Assembly: GCF_014467075.1 (NCBI RefSeq)
Contig: NZ_AP023027.1
Coordinates: forward strand, 3,071,001-3,135,000
From: Anaerostipes caccae L1-92
Lineage (GTDB): Bacteria > Bacillota > Clostridia > Lachnospirales > Lachnospiraceae
Direction of reading: 5' to 3'
Length of the DNA stretch: 64,000 nt
Positions within the stretch are counted from its first letter, which is position 1; every line of letters begins with the position of its first letter. Positions 35,652 to 44,624 of this stretch are shown here, piece after piece. A program made the position numbers and the translations under genes. The notes under the pieces are model-generated. The model did not search any database, was not told the origin of the DNA, and worked only from the letters and a program-made list of their open reading frames with translations.

Positions 35652-36416
35652 TCATTTGCAGATCTTTACTTCAAGTCCCTGTTCTTCGATCGCTGTTTTA
35701 TCTAATTTGGAAATTCCGGAATCCGTGAGCATTAATTTAAATTCGCTCAGCCTGGCAAACTTACAAAAAGCTCTCTGCCCAATCTTTGAGCTGTCGCAGA
35801 GCATATAGATTTCTCCTGCCGCTTTCATCATAGCCCGCTTGAGCTCTTTCATCTCTTCATTGCTCGTAGTCGCCCCCTCAAAGACAGACAGAGCATTCGG
35901 AGACAAAAATACTTTATTCACTGCTATACTCTTAAGAAAGTCAGTACCGATGGCTCCCTGAGTCAGTCGAAAATTATTTCTCACTTTTCCCCCGACAATA
36001 TAGAGTTCAATCCACGGATTTTCCTGCAGTTCCAACGCAATCTGAAGATCGTTGGTGATAACTTTGATGTTTTTCGCATCTTTTAACAGCAGCGCAAGCT
36101 CCAGCGTAGTGCTTCCGCTGTCCAAGATAACCGCGTCTCCCTCTTTCACATAAGCTCTGGCGATTCTGGCAATGGCTTTCTTTTCTTCTTCGTGCCCTCT
36201 TCTGAGTGATAAGAAGTCTTCTTTCTGTAAAACATCTTCTTTCAGCAATGCACCGCCGTGGGTACGGACGATGGACCCCTCTTCTTCCATCGCCCGCAGG
36301 TCAGCCCGCAGGGTCGCCCCGGTAACCTGAAACTCTTCGATGAGCTCTTTCACCTCAGCCCGCTTATGCTTTTTCAAATATAATAGAATCTGTTCTCTTC
36401 TTTCCTCTGCAAACAT
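35652..36416 (-). CDS. DeoR-family regulator (copy 2)
   Basis: 254-aa paralogue of the DeoR protein at 30702-31484: MFAEERREQILLYLKKHKRA, FQVTGATLRADLRAMEEEG, HGGALLKED, VILDSGSTTLELALLL, VTNDLQIALELQENP. Start ATG at 36416 follows GAGGGGTGCC; GTG two codons upstream is an alternative. Lies between the SorE-like dehydrogenase and the PTS gene (gaps of 21 and 37 bp), so it probably represses this operon in response to a sugar phosphate. Confidence 0.9.
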   Translation of the reverse strand: MFAEERREQILLYLKKHKRAEVKELIEEFQVTGATLRADLRAMEEEGSIVRTHGGALLKEDVLQKEDFLSLRRGHEEEKKAIARIARAYVKEGDAVILDSGSTTLELALLLKDAKNIKVITNDLQIALELQENPWIELYIVGGKVRNNFRLTQGAIGTDFLKSIAVNKVFLSPNALSVFEGATTSNEEMKELKRAMMKAAGEIYMLCDSSKIGQRAFCKFARLSEFKLMLTDSGISKLDKTAIEEQGLEVKICK

Positions 36417-36437
36417 TGGCACCCCTCATATCTTTTC

Positions 36438-37691
36438 TTATGCCCCGAAATGATCGAATAAGATCTTCTCTGCTTCTGCATTCCACAGGCCGTTGTGTTT
36501 GTCACATGCATCGGCAAGCTTAGCATAAAGAGGATCTGTTTCTCCAAGTTTTCTGAAATCATCAATCGCTGTGAGCGGCATGTCAAACTGCATATAAGTA
36601 AGTTTCTTTCCTCCCGGGATGTCCGGAAGATTCTTGGTTGTCTCAGCAACAGCGTCGATACCTCCGATATGTGTGATCATAACCGCCGGCTTAATTTCCT
36701 TGGATGCCGCCTTGTTGATCGCCTCTTTCATATCTTCAATGGTTCCCCCGGTGCTTCCCAAAATTTTGGTTCTGGAGTAATGGCAGTCATACAGATTCAT
36801 GTTCGCTGAGAACTTTGAATCTGTCGGTCCTGCAAACAGGTTCATGCATCCGTCGTAAGCGAGCAGCTTATTTCCAAGTTCTGCAACGCCAGTGATCGGA
36901 ACATATACGAATACGTCATCATATCCATGCCCTTCTGTAATATCCATCAATTCTTTTTCCTGATCTTCCATAGCCGCAGTATTCACATAGTGAAGTTCTA
37001 CGCCTGCTGCCTTTGCGTCTTCAATAGAGATCACCTGTTTTGCCCGTTCTACACGGTCATCGCTGATGTCTGTAACTACAACACGTTTCGGTTTATTTTC
37101 AAAAGCCAACGCATAGCTTACGGCGCCCAGCCCCATAGGTCCGCATCCGCCAAGGATCAGGATATTTCCGCCTTCTTTTGTACCCATCACGTGCTCATAG
37201 CTTCCCGGAACCGTGTGGTAATTTGTATGGTAACCGCTGATGACGCAGCACATCGGCTCTGCCACGGAAGCATCAAAGTAGCTGTCTCCTTCAAATGTCC
37301 ATACACATCCCTTTTCAATGATATCATTTGGGAAAATACAGTAGGTTGCAGCACCGCCGCAGTACTGATAAGAATATCCGGGAGACTCCATCTGTCCCGG
37401 GATCGCCGGCTGCTGAGCAAATTTCTGCCCCGGCTTAAACTGATCCTGCCACTTCTTACCAACTTTCACAATATCACCGGCAAATTCATGTCCTACCAAA
37501 ACCGGATGATCTGCTACGTCATTCGGCACCCTTTTGTGTCCGGCTCCCTGTTTTACTGTCTTCCATGTTGACATACAGATACTGTCACTTACAACTTTTA
37601 CCAAGATCTCGTCATCTTTGATCTCCGGCAGTTCAAATTCTTCTAATCTGATGTCATCTACTCCGTACAATCTTACACCCTTAACCTGCAT
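36438..37691 (-). CDS. Zinc-type medium-chain dehydrogenase, L-sorbose-1-phosphate-reductase-like (copy 2)
   Basis: 417-aa paralogue of the protein at 31488-32741, with the same GHEFAGDIVKVGKKW and NILILGGCGPMGLGAVSYAL segments. Start ATG at 37691 follows CAAGGAGGGCATT; the longer frame (11 codons more) has no ribosome binding site. It heads a dehydrogenase-DeoR-PTS operon. By family it would interconvert a ketose phosphate and an alditol phosphate in the cytoplasm; a hexitol 6-phosphate from the fused PTS is the likely substrate. Confidence 0.82.
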   Translation of the reverse strand: MQVKGVRLYGVDDIRLEEFELPEIKDDEILVKVVSDSICMSTWKTVKQGAGHKRVPNDVADHPVLVGHEFAGDIVKVGKKWQDQFKPGQKFAQQPAIPGQMESPGYSYQYCGGAATYCIFPNDIIEKGCVWTFEGDSYFDASVAEPMCCVISGYHTNYHTVPGSYEHVMGTKEGGNILILGGCGPMGLGAVSYALAFENKPKRVVVTDISDDRVERAKQVISIEDAKAAGVELHYVNTAAMEDQEKELMDITEGHGYDDVFVYVPITGVAELGNKLLAYDGCMNLFAGPTDSKFSANMNLYDCHYSRTKILGSTGGTIEDMKEAINKAASKEIKPAVMITHIGGIDAVAETTKNLPDIPGGKKLTYMQFDMPLTAIDDFRKLGETDPLYAKLADACDKHNGLWNAEAEKILFDHFGA

Positions 37692-37743
37692 AATGCCCTC
37701 CTTGAGATTTTCATGTGTTTTCATTTCTTTTTATTATGAAAAT

Positions 37744-37772
37744 ATCATAACACTTTTATTTTCATTTAGCAA
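37744..37772 (-). promoter_or_regulatory. Promoter and inverted repeats before the second dehydrogenase
   Basis: TTGCTA (37767-37772) and TATGAT (37744-37749) with a 17-bp spacer. ATGAAAATA within the spacer and TATTTTCAT just after the -10 form a 9-bp perfect inverted repeat, and AATGAAAAC follows in the leader, so repressor binding (DeoR) across the promoter is likely. Confidence 0.7.
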
Positions 37773-37833
37773 TACAATTTTAATATATTATAAAACTTTT
37801 CCATTTCCACACTGCTGCTCCTTTAAACCACAA

Positions 37834-37867
37834 AAAAACTGCCCTGTAAATTAACCGGGCAGTTTTT
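37834..37867 (-). terminator. Terminator after the AIM24-like gene
   Basis: AAAACTGCCC pairs with GGGCAGTTTT, flanked by A and T runs on both sides. Confidence 0.8.
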
Positions 37868-37885
37868 GTCTTCTGTATGCTCTGA

Positions 37886-38566
37886 TCAGCTGCCGGAAGG
37901 TATCAGCGATGCGATCCTTCCTGCAAAATCATTGAAATTCTGTGTCTGTAATATAATCTTTCCAGGACCGGTGAGCTTTGTGAGAAATAATCCCTCGCCC
38001 CCGAAAAAGATATTTTTAACGCCTTTGATCCGCTCAATCTCATAACTGATACCGTCTTCAAAAGCTACTACATTTCCGGTATCAACGAGTATGGTCTCTC
38101 CCGGAGCCAGTTCCTTCGTCACCGCATCTCCGTCGACTTCCAGAAATGCCATGCCGTCTCCGGAAAGTCTCTGCAGTATGAAGCCCTCTCCTCCTAAGGC
38201 TCCTGCTGACAGCTTTTTGGTAAAAATAGTCTCCAGAGAAACGCTCCTCTGAGCGCACAGAAAAGCCTTTTTCTGACAGATCATTCCTCCGGTTCCCTGA
38301 AACTGAAGCGGAAGGATCGTCCCGGGAACAGTTGATGCAAAAGCAATCTTTGCTCCATCTTTTTCAGAAGAGTAAGTTACCATGAAGAGTGACTCTCCGG
38401 CAAACTTCCTTCCGATCCCTTTTAAAAATCCACCCTCCATCTTAGACTCCCCTTTGATCGAGGGGTCCATCCATGCCATAGCTCCTGACTGGGTGAACAT
38501 TGCTTCCCCCTTGTCAAGTTCCACTTCTACTGCTGGTACTGTCTGTCCGATGATTTCATGCTTCAT
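37886..38566 (-). CDS. AIM24/TIGR00266-family protein
   Basis: A 226-aa beta-rich protein of the TIGR00266/AIM24 family, whose biochemical function is unknown. Typical segments: VELDKGEAMFTQSGAMAWMD, GIGRKFAGESLFMVTYSS, GGEGFILQRLSGDGMAFLE, FGGEGLFLTKLTGPGKIILQ. No signal peptide. It lies 17 bp downstream of pyrG and is probably cotranscribed with it. Confidence 0.88.
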   Translation of the reverse strand: MKHEIIGQTVPAVEVELDKGEAMFTQSGAMAWMDPSIKGESKMEGGFLKGIGRKFAGESLFMVTYSSEKDGAKIAFASTVPGTILPLQFQGTGGMICQKKAFLCAQRSVSLETIFTKKLSAGALGGEGFILQRLSGDGMAFLEVDGDAVTKELAPGETILVDTGNVVAFEDGISYEIERIKGVKNIFFGGEGLFLTKLTGPGKIILQTQNFNDFAGRIASLIPSGS

Positions 38567-38583
38567 ACTGCCGCACCCCTTTC

Positions 38584-40194
38584 TCAGATCATTCCTCCGT
38601 TTTTCAGTGACGCCTCAATAAATCCTCTGAACAGAGGATGTGCCTTGTTTGGTCTTGATTTAAACTCCGGATGTGCCTGTGTTGCCAAAAAGAACGGATG
38701 AGACGGAATCTCGATCATCTCTACAATACGCCCGTCCGGTGAGCACCCTGAAAGCATCATACCGTTTTCCTGAAGTACATCCCTGTACTTGTTATTTACC
38801 TCGTATCGGTGGCGGTGGCGCTCTGAAATCTCTTTTGTTCCGTAAAGTTCTTCGGCTTTGGAACCGTCTGCCAGTACACAAGGATAAGATCCGAGTCTCA
38901 GTGTACCCCCGATGTTGGTCACTCCATCCTGATCTGCCATGATATGAATCATCGGATGTTCCGTATTTTCATTAAACTCTTTACTGTGGGCATCTGCGTA
39001 GCCAAGGACGTTTCTCGCAAACTCCACGATGGTAAGCTGCATGCCAAGGCACAGTCCCAGATAAGGAATTTTGTGTTCCCTTGCGTACTGAATGGAGCAG
39101 ATCATGCCCTCAATACCTCTGTCTCCAAATCCTCCCGGAACAATGATACCCTGGACACCGCCCAGCATCTCGTCCACATTGTAAGAGCTGACACGCTCGG
39201 AATCCACCCACCGGATGGTGACATCTGCCGAATTGGCAACACCCGCATGTTCCAGAGATTCTACCACGCTGATATAGGCATCGTGGAGTGATACATACTT
39301 TCCGACGAGAGCCACTTCTATTTTATGCTTTGGATGTTTCCAGTTGTCGATCATCTTGCGCCACTCTGAAAGATCCGGTTCCGGACACGGAAGATGAAGG
39401 CAGGCACAGGCCTCATGTGCCAGATGTTCATTTTCCATCATCAGAGGTACTTCGTATAAAACTTCTGCATCGAGATTTTGGATGACACGTTCTTTTTCCA
39501 CGTTGCAGAACTGTGCAATCTTTCTCTTAATGCCGTCATCCAGAGGATAATCTGATCTGCAAACAAGAATATCCGGCTGAATTCCCATGCCCTGAAGATC
39601 TTTGACGCTGGCCTGGGTCGGCTTTGTTTTCAGTTCTCCTGAGCTCTTTAAATAAGGGATCAGGGTCACATGGATCAAAATACAGTTCTCATGTCCCACT
39701 TCATGCTGAAACTGCCTCAGTGCCTCTAAAAACGGCTGACTCTCAATGTCTCCCACCGTACCGCCGATCTCTATGATGGCTACCTCCTGCTCCGTCGCCT
39801 CTTCATTTCTATAAAAACGGCTCTTGATCTCGTTGGTCACATGCGGGATCACCTGTACGGTATTCCCGCCGTAGTCACCGCGCCGTTCCTTCTGTAAAAT
39901 ATTCCAGTAAACCTTTCCTGTCGTCACGTTTGATTTTTTGTTCAGCCCTTCGTCGATGAATCTCTCATAATGTCCCAGATCAAGATCTGTCTCCGCTCCG
40001 TCATCTGTCACAAAAACTTCTCCGTGCTGGATTGGATTCATAGTTCCCGGGTCAATATTGATGTATGGATCAAACTTCTGGCTGGTTACGTGATAACCCC
40101 TCGCTTTCAGTAATCGTCCCAGAGATGCTGCCGTGATTCCTTTTCCAAGACCTGAAACAACACCGCCGGTGACAAACACGTATTTTACTGGCAT
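38584..40194 (-). CDS. pyrG: CTP synthase
   Basis: Amidates UTP to CTP with ATP and glutamine. 536 aa, the normal length. The N-terminal amidoligase domain begins [20 protein letters not shown] (Walker-type loop), includes [16 protein letters not shown] and [15 protein letters not shown]; the C-terminal class I glutaminase has GGFGDRG, the Cys nucleophile in YLGLCLGMQ and the His-x-Glu in [11 protein letters not shown] follows AGGAGGAAAAATC. The 5' region carries a TATAAT and an A/T-rich hairpin plus AAGTGGGC/GTCCACTT hairpin that could be an attenuator. A separate small RNA gene ends just before it. Confidence 0.97.
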   Translation of the reverse strand: MPVKYVFVTGGVVSGLGKGITAASLGRLLKARGYHVTSQKFDPYINIDPGTMNPIQHGEVFVTDDGAETDLDLGHYERFIDEGLNKKSNVTTGKVYWNILQKERRGDYGGNTVQVIPHVTNEIKSRFYRNEEATEQEVAIIEIGGTVGDIESQPFLEALRQFQHEVGHENCILIHVTLIPYLKSSGELKTKPTQASVKDLQGMGIQPDILVCRSDYPLDDGIKRKIAQFCNVEKERVIQNLDAEVLYEVPLMMENEHLAHEACACLHLPCPEPDLSEWRKMIDNWKHPKHKIEVALVGKYVSLHDAYISVVESLEHAGVANSADVTIRWVDSERVSSYNVDEMLGGVQGIIVPGGFGDRGIEGMICSIQYAREHKIPYLGLCLGMQLTIVEFARNVLGYADAHSKEFNENTEHPMIHIMADQDGVTNIGGTLRLGSYPCVLADGSKAEELYGTKEISERHRHRYEVNNKYRDVLQENGMMLSGCSPDGRIVEMIEIPSHPFFLATQAHPEFKSRPNKAHPLFRGFIEASLKNGGMI

Positions 40195-40333
40195 GATTTT
40201 TCCTCCTAAGTTCTAATAATTACAAAATGTTATAATATCATATTTAAACAAAGTGGACAAGCCCACTTCCTCATTGCTGAAAACAAGTAAAAATTTAAAA
40301 TATATTTTTACTCAGACATTGATATTATACCAC

Positions 40334-40522
40334 AAAAAGAAAGCACCAGGTACAGTATTCCTCTCCTCTTGATGAAAAATAAATAAGGAATCGTTGTTTT
40401 CTTAACTGACTATTGGTTCTAAAGGTCTATCACCGGGGTATGATTGGCGAATGCCAAAGGAAAGATGAAATAGATCCTGCTGAATGAGGTTCAGAAAAGA
40501 GAAACCGTATGGTGCTTTCTAT
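40334..40522 (-). ncRNA. ssrS: Probable 6S RNA
   Basis: An RNA of about 190 nt with its own strong promoter. The ends pair perfectly over 10 bp (GAAAGCACCA with TGGTGCTTTC) and continue after a small bulge into a 12-bp stem (TTTCTCTTTTCT with AGAGGAGAGGAA). A large unpaired central region follows, then an apical arm (GGATCTAT with ATAGACC; CATC with GGTG; and TTGGCATTCGCCAA). A long rod with a central bubble that mimics an open promoter is the 6S RNA design. The closing stem ends in TTTTT, serving as terminator. No open frame is present. Identity is by structure only. Confidence 0.6.
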
Positions 40523-40528
40523 GTTGAT

Positions 40529-40557
40529 AATATATCATACATATTTTTACATGTCAA
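40529..40557 (-). promoter_or_regulatory. Promoter of the probable 6S RNA
   Basis: TTGACA (40552-40557) and TATATT (40529-40534) with an exact 17-bp spacer on the minus strand, placing the start near 40522. Confidence 0.8.
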
Positions 40558-40569
40558 GATATAAATTAC

Positions 40570-40599
40570 AAAAGGCTGTGATAATACTCACAGCCTTTT
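40570..40599 (-). terminator. Terminator of the FeoB-associated protein gene
   Basis: AAAAGGCTGTG pairs with CACAGCCTTTT around an 8-nt loop, 7 bp after the stop codon. Confidence 0.8.
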
Positions 40600-40605
40600 A
40601 CTCAC

Positions 40606-40770
40606 TTACTTTGAGTCTTCTTTTTGTCTGGATGCACAGGATTTAGAGCAGCCGTCACATCCGCAGCCGCACCCCGTTTCTCCCCTGCGGATACGTGAAA
40701 TAAATCTCCACAGCACAAAAAGAACGATTCCCGCCGCTAAAATCAGGATAACTCCGTCTGTTAAACTCAT
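40606..40770 (-). CDS. Small FeoB-associated Cys-rich membrane protein
   Basis: A 54-aa protein with one N-terminal membrane helix (GVILILAAGIVLFVLWRFI), a basic cluster RIRRG and a cysteine-rich tail GCGCGCDGCSKSC. This matches the small FeoB-associated family in which the helix anchors a Cys-rich metal-handling tail. ATG follows AGGAGCC. No feoA or feoB is in the window, so it is separated from its usual partner, or the family has a wider role. Confidence 0.75.
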   Translation of the reverse strand: MSLTDGVILILAAGIVLFVLWRFISRIRRGETGCGCGCDGCSKSCASRQKEDSK

Positions 40771-40858
40771 AGGCTCCTCCTTTTTTGATAATTACTATCA
40801 TTTAATTACCATATCACGAGAAAAATCATAAGTCAAATAGGCTTTATCGGTTTTTACC

Positions 40859-41287
40859 TTATTTAAAAATATATAAAAACTTCCATTTCCCTTTTTCCTT
40901 AGCGAATACAGCGAAATCTGCCACGGTGGATCCCTTCTCATATCCTTCTAAGATCACAATATTATCTAAAGAATATTTTTCTACATCTCCATCTGCCGTA
41001 TTTTTTTTTATAAATTCTTCCCATGAATCATACCCTATTTTTTTATAATATTCAGGTTCAAACACTATTCTGTCTAAATCATAGACACTATCTCTCCACT
41101 TATGTTTCAGCTCTTCTGCTGCTTTCTTTTTCATAGCTGGCAATTCCTTCTTTGAAATCTTTGGAATTTGATCTCTTATACTGATTTCTGTGGTAGTCTC
41201 TGACTTCGCTGTTTCCTTTTTCTGACACCCTGTATTAGCAAGCAGCAACACAGCAATCAAGAAAAAAACAGTAATTTTTTGTCTCAT
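40859..41287 (-). CDS. Putative lipoprotein of unknown function
   Basis: A 142-aa protein with a lipoprotein-type signal (MRQKITVFFLIAVLLLANTGC; Cys about residue 21, lipobox imperfect) followed by a charged Lys/Glu-rich domain. The mature part has DLDRIVFEPEYYKKIGYDSW and ends WKFLYIFK. ATG at 41287 follows AAAGGAGATTTCT. I do not recognise a family. Probably anchored on the outer face of the cell membrane. Confidence 0.6.
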   Translation of the reverse strand: MRQKITVFFLIAVLLLANTGCQKKETAKSETTTEISIRDQIPKISKKELPAMKKKAAEELKHKWRDSVYDLDRIVFEPEYYKKIGYDSWEEFIKKNTADGDVEKYSLDNIVILEGYEKGSTVADFAVFAKEKGKWKFLYIFK

Positions 41288-41452
41288 AGAAATCTCCTTT
41301 CTTCCGTCTTTGGCTGGTAATACAAGCAGTGATGAGTTTATAAACACTTTTCCCTTCGCTTCCTCTTTTAAAATCGTCTCCGTAAATGCTTCTAATCTTA
41401 TTTATTTTAACCCAACTATATTATACATTATAAACTATCTCTCTGCACAAAA

Positions 41453-41482
41453 AATGCACTGGCAAAATCCAGTGCATTTTCT
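41453..41482 (-). terminator. Terminator of the DhaKL-PTS locus
   Basis: AAAATGCACTGG pairs perfectly with CCAGTGCATTTT over 12 bp with a 6-nt loop, 30 bp after the dhaL stop; U-rich on the minus strand. Confidence 0.85.
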
Positions 41483-41512
41483 ATAACAGTTCACATTCTT
41501 CTTAAATTCTGA

Positions 41513-42154
41513 TTAACCCAACAGCTCTTTTGCAGCTGTTCCAAGCGTGGTCACAATAAAGTAACAGCTTGTAGCTCCCGCATCCAGAACCCCTCTGGAA
41601 CGTTCTCCAAGGCGGCTTGCACGTCCGATCTTAGCTACCAGATCTTTCGTAGATTCCCATCCCTTTTTTGCCGCTTCGTTCATAGCATCCAGACACTCAG
41701 CAAAGTCTTTGCCTGCATCTTTCGCTTCCATAAAAGCATCCTTTGCCGGAATCAGAGTATCCAGCAGAGTCTTGTCGCCGACCTTTGCCGGACTGATTTC
41801 CTGGATTCCCTCCACGGCTCCGCTGATCATCTCTCCGAATACTTCAGCATCGATTTCATCTTTATCTTCGCTTGCCGCAGAGAGTTCATCAAACAACAGA
41901 CCATAAAGAGGTCCCATAGAACCGCCGATATCCTCCAGTAAAGTCTCACCGAGAGTACAGAGTCCTTCACTCATATTATAGGTCTGTCCCTTGAGCTTTT
42001 CCTCACACATGGTAAAACCTTTATTCATGTTAATGCCGTGGTCACCATCGCCGATCTTTCCGTCAATCTCGCTCAGATAATCTCTCTGCTCCTGAATCGT
42101 CTTGATCAGCTTATCTACGATGATTCCTGCTTCTGCATTTTTAAAACTTGACAT
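41513..42154 (-). CDS. dhaL: DhaL-like kinase subunit (ADP/ATP-binding)
   Basis: 213-aa all-helical nucleotide-binding subunit of a dihydroxyacetone-kinase-like enzyme. Metal-binding Asp cluster in IGDGDHGINMNKGF, nucleotide loop GSMGPLYGLLFDEL, and RSRGVLDAGATSCYFIVTTL. ATG at 42154 follows GTGAGGAGAAGAATT. In PTS-dependent kinases DhaL holds ADP that is recharged by DhaM; no DhaM is encoded here, so free ATP or another phosphodonor would be needed. Together with the DhaK 122 bp away it ends the locus. Confidence 0.85.
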   Translation of the reverse strand: MSSFKNAEAGIIVDKLIKTIQEQRDYLSEIDGKIGDGDHGINMNKGFTMCEEKLKGQTYNMSEGLCTLGETLLEDIGGSMGPLYGLLFDELSAASEDKDEIDAEVFGEMISGAVEGIQEISPAKVGDKTLLDTLIPAKDAFMEAKDAGKDFAECLDAMNEAAKKGWESTKDLVAKIGRASRLGERSRGVLDAGATSCYFIVTTLGTAAKELLG

Positions 42155-42275
42155 AATTCTTCTCCTCACTTTAAACTCAGACTGCTTCCTTCTGTTATTT
42201 ATTGTAACATAAGGATCACACTTTTCAATTTGTTTTGGGTCCAGTGATGCTCCAAATTTATGGAAAACGCCGGAC

Positions 42276-43274
42276 TTACAGCTGTTTTAAACCGACAGAG
42301 TCGCAGGGCATGTCGATGCATTCTTTCAGTTCATCGTCAAGCTTCATCACAGTAAGTGTCACACCCATCATCTCAAGGGAAGTAAAGTAATTACCCACAT
42401 ATGCCTTGTGAACACTGATTCCTTTTTCTGCGAGAACTTCTTCCACACGGTCATAGACGATGTACTGTTCCATCACCGGAGTTGCCCCCAGGCCTGACAG
42501 AAGCACTACCACTTCGTCTCCCTCTGCAAACGGCAGGTCCGGAAGGATAATATCCAGCATCTCGTCTGCGATCTCACTTGCAGTCTTTAATGGCTGTACA
42601 TTGATTCCCGGCTCCCCGTGGTGTCCGATTCCAACTTCCATCGTTCCGTCCTTGATCTCAAAGTTCGGATGCCCCACAGCAGGGATGGTACACGGTGCAG
42701 TTCCGATTCCTACGGATCTCGTGTTGTTGATCGCTTTCTGTGCCGCTGCGATGATTCCGTCCAGATCAGCACCCATAGAAGCCTTCGCTCCCCCGACTTT
42801 CCACATGAGCACTTCGCCCGCAACACCGCGGCGTTTTTCCAGTTCATCTTTCGGTGCAGACGCACAGTCATCATTTGCCACAACAGTCTTTACTTCAATT
42901 CCAAGCTTCTTTGCTTTTCTCATAGCCATCTTGACGTTCATGTTATCGCCTGCATAGTTTCCGTAAAGGCACGCAACACCTTTTCCGGAATCAGCCTCTT
43001 TCATGGCATCTAAGAAAGCCTTTGCTGTCGGTGATGAAAAAATTTCTCCCACGGCTACTGCATCACACATATTCTTACCGATATAACCGATGAATGCAGG
43101 TTTATGCCCGGAGCCTCCCCCGGTGACGATTCCTACCTTTCCTTCCACAGGTGCATCCTTATATTTCAGGACACGAGGATCTTCCGTAGGTGCCACAATG
43201 TCTTTATGTGTCTTTACAAATCCTTTCAGCATATCCTCAACAGCATAATCAGGATTGTTTACAATTCGATTCAT
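42276..43274 (-). CDS. dhaK: DhaK-like ketone/ketose kinase subunit
   Basis: 332-aa substrate-binding subunit that links a ketone to an active-site His as hemiaminal. Segments: GIVTGGGSGHKPAFIGYIGK, NYAGDNMNVKMAMRKA, VANDDCASAP and the His motif VGIGHHGEPGINVQP. The usual Gly-Ile-His of E. coli DhaK reads Gly-His-His. Related kinases in other bacteria phosphorylate dihydroxyacetone or tetruloses (erythrulose); the flanking epimerase/RpiB genes make a small ketose such as erythrulose plausible here. ATG follows a GGAGGGAGAACAG site. Confidence 0.85.
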   Translation of the reverse strand: MNRIVNNPDYAVEDMLKGFVKTHKDIVAPTEDPRVLKYKDAPVEGKVGIVTGGGSGHKPAFIGYIGKNMCDAVAVGEIFSSPTAKAFLDAMKEADSGKGVACLYGNYAGDNMNVKMAMRKAKKLGIEVKTVVANDDCASAPKDELEKRRGVAGEVLMWKVGGAKASMGADLDGIIAAAQKAINNTRSVGIGTAPCTIPAVGHPNFEIKDGTMEVGIGHHGEPGINVQPLKTASEIADEMLDIILPDLPFAEGDEVVVLLSGLGATPVMEQYIVYDRVEEVLAEKGISVHKAYVGNYFTSLEMMGVTLTVMKLDDELKECIDMPCDSVGLKQL

Positions 43275-43286
43275 CTGTTCTCCCTC

Positions 43287-44144
43287 CTATATCTCAGCAG
43301 CGATGGCTTTCAGATTTTTCAGCCCTTCAATCGCAAGTTCTTCTCCGGTATCGGCAAATTTTCTCCAGATCGCACAGTTGCCGGACAGTTCTTCAAAGCT
43401 CGGATCAAAAGATTCGATCACCAAAGGTCCGTCATACCCGATCTCTACTAATGCATTGAAAAATTCTTTAAACGGCACAAGCCCTGTTCCAGGAATACCT
43501 CTGTCATTTTCATTGACATGAATGTATCCGAGATATTCTTTGCCGCAGGTCTTTACTGCCCCTGCAAAGCTCTTTTCTTCCCTGATCATGTGGAAGCAGT
43601 CGAGATGAACCTTGACATTTCCTGTTCCAACATCCTTACAGAATGCAACTGCATCTTCTGCAATATTCAGGAAATGTGTTTCAAAACGGTTGACACATTC
43701 CACACAGATGGTAACATCTCCGGTTTCCTTTGCGTACTCGGCAACTTCCCTCATGCACTCTACGCCCCAGTTCCACTCTTCCTCGGTCCTTGGCTTCTTC
43801 GTCAGATATCCCCAGCCTGCATAATTTACACCGCCTAAAATCGGTGCACCCAGTTCGTTGCAGATATCCACACATTTTTTCATGGCTTTTACACCTTCTG
43901 CACGAATCTCAGCATCCGGAGAGATCGGATTGGTTTCAGGTGTCAGCGTGGTAGTGCAGACACAGTCGATGCCTACTCTCTCTAACTCTGCCTTCACTTT
44001 TTCTACAGGAAATGTGAATGGGTTGGAGATCGCAAAGTCAATGACTTCAAATCCCAGTTCTTTCGCCTTAGGGATGATCCAGAGATGTTCTTCTCCATAT
44101 GCTTCTGCCCAGATAAACGTATCCACTCCAAATTTAAAATTCAT
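43287..44144 (-). CDS. TIM-barrel sugar isomerase/epimerase (D-tagatose-3-epimerase-like)
   Basis: A 285-aa AP-endonuclease-2/xylose-isomerase-type barrel. Metal-site residues are suggested by VCTTTLTPETNPISPD, ICVECVNRFETHFL (Glu), KVHLDCFHMIREE (Asp/His), YIHVNENDRGIPGTGLVPF (His) and LVIESFDP (Glu). Enzymes of this kind epimerise ketoses or isomerise phosphorylated tetroses and pentoses. It lies 12 bp upstream of dhaK, so substrate exchange with the DhaKL kinase is likely. Confidence 0.87.
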   Translation of the reverse strand: MNFKFGVDTFIWAEAYGEEHLWIIPKAKELGFEVIDFAISNPFTFPVEKVKAELERVGIDCVCTTTLTPETNPISPDAEIRAEGVKAMKKCVDICNELGAPILGGVNYAGWGYLTKKPRTEEEWNWGVECMREVAEYAKETGDVTICVECVNRFETHFLNIAEDAVAFCKDVGTGNVKVHLDCFHMIREEKSFAGAVKTCGKEYLGYIHVNENDRGIPGTGLVPFKEFFNALVEIGYDGPLVIESFDPSFEELSGNCAIWRKFADTGEELAIEGLKNLKAIAAEI

Positions 44145-44174
44145 AGAAAACCCTCCTTGTTTATGTACTTGGCT

Positions 44175-44624
44175 TTATTTGCTGAACTGTTTTTCGTAAT
44201 ATGTAATCCGTTCTACTTTCTCGGTAGACGGTCCGTCTTTGAAGGTAAGTCCCATCCAGATATCCAGTAAATATAATGCCAGCTGTGGTGCGATGACTCT
44301 TGCTCCCATACACATCACATTTCCGTCGTTGCTCAGGATAGAGCGCTCTGTTGAGAATGGATCGTGGCAGACTGCCGCACGGATGCCCGGCACCTTGTTG
44401 GCTGTCATCGCCATACCGATTCCTGTTCCGCATACAAGAATTCCCCTGTCGCATTCGTTGCTTGTTACTTTTTCACAGGTACGCACTGCCACATCCGGGT
44501 AAAGTTCCACTTCCCCCGGTCCCACGCCGTTGTCTACCACTTCATGTCCCGCATCTTCCAGATGCTTTTTAATCGCCTCTTTCAAGTCAAATGCTGCCTC
44601 GTCACATCCTAAAGAAATTTTCAT
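44175..44624 (-). CDS. rpiB: RpiB/LacAB-family sugar-phosphate isomerase
   Basis: 149 aa. SLGCDEAAFDLKEAIKKHLE and VVDNGVG open the protein; GILVCGTGIGMAMTANKVPGI contains the catalytic Cys and the anion hole; AAVCHDPFST follows. RpiB interconverts ribose/ribulose 5-phosphate, and homologues act on allose, galactose or erythrose phosphates. Start overlaps the upstream phosphatase gene end by 4 bp. In this locus an isomerase for a tetrose or hexose phosphate is as likely as true ribose-5-phosphate isomerase. Confidence 0.88.
   Translation of the reverse strand: MKISLGCDEAAFDLKEAIKKHLEDAGHEVVDNGVGPGEVELYPDVAVRTCEKVTSNECDRGILVCGTGIGMAMTANKVPGIRAAVCHDPFSTERSILSNDGNVMCMGARVIAPQLALYLLDIWMGLTFKDGPSTEKVERITYYEKQFSK

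Noticed and set aside
44175..44624. LacA/LacB galactose-6-phosphate isomerase subunit.
   Set aside because: Only a single RpiB-type chain is present, without a LacB partner or tagatose kinase gene.
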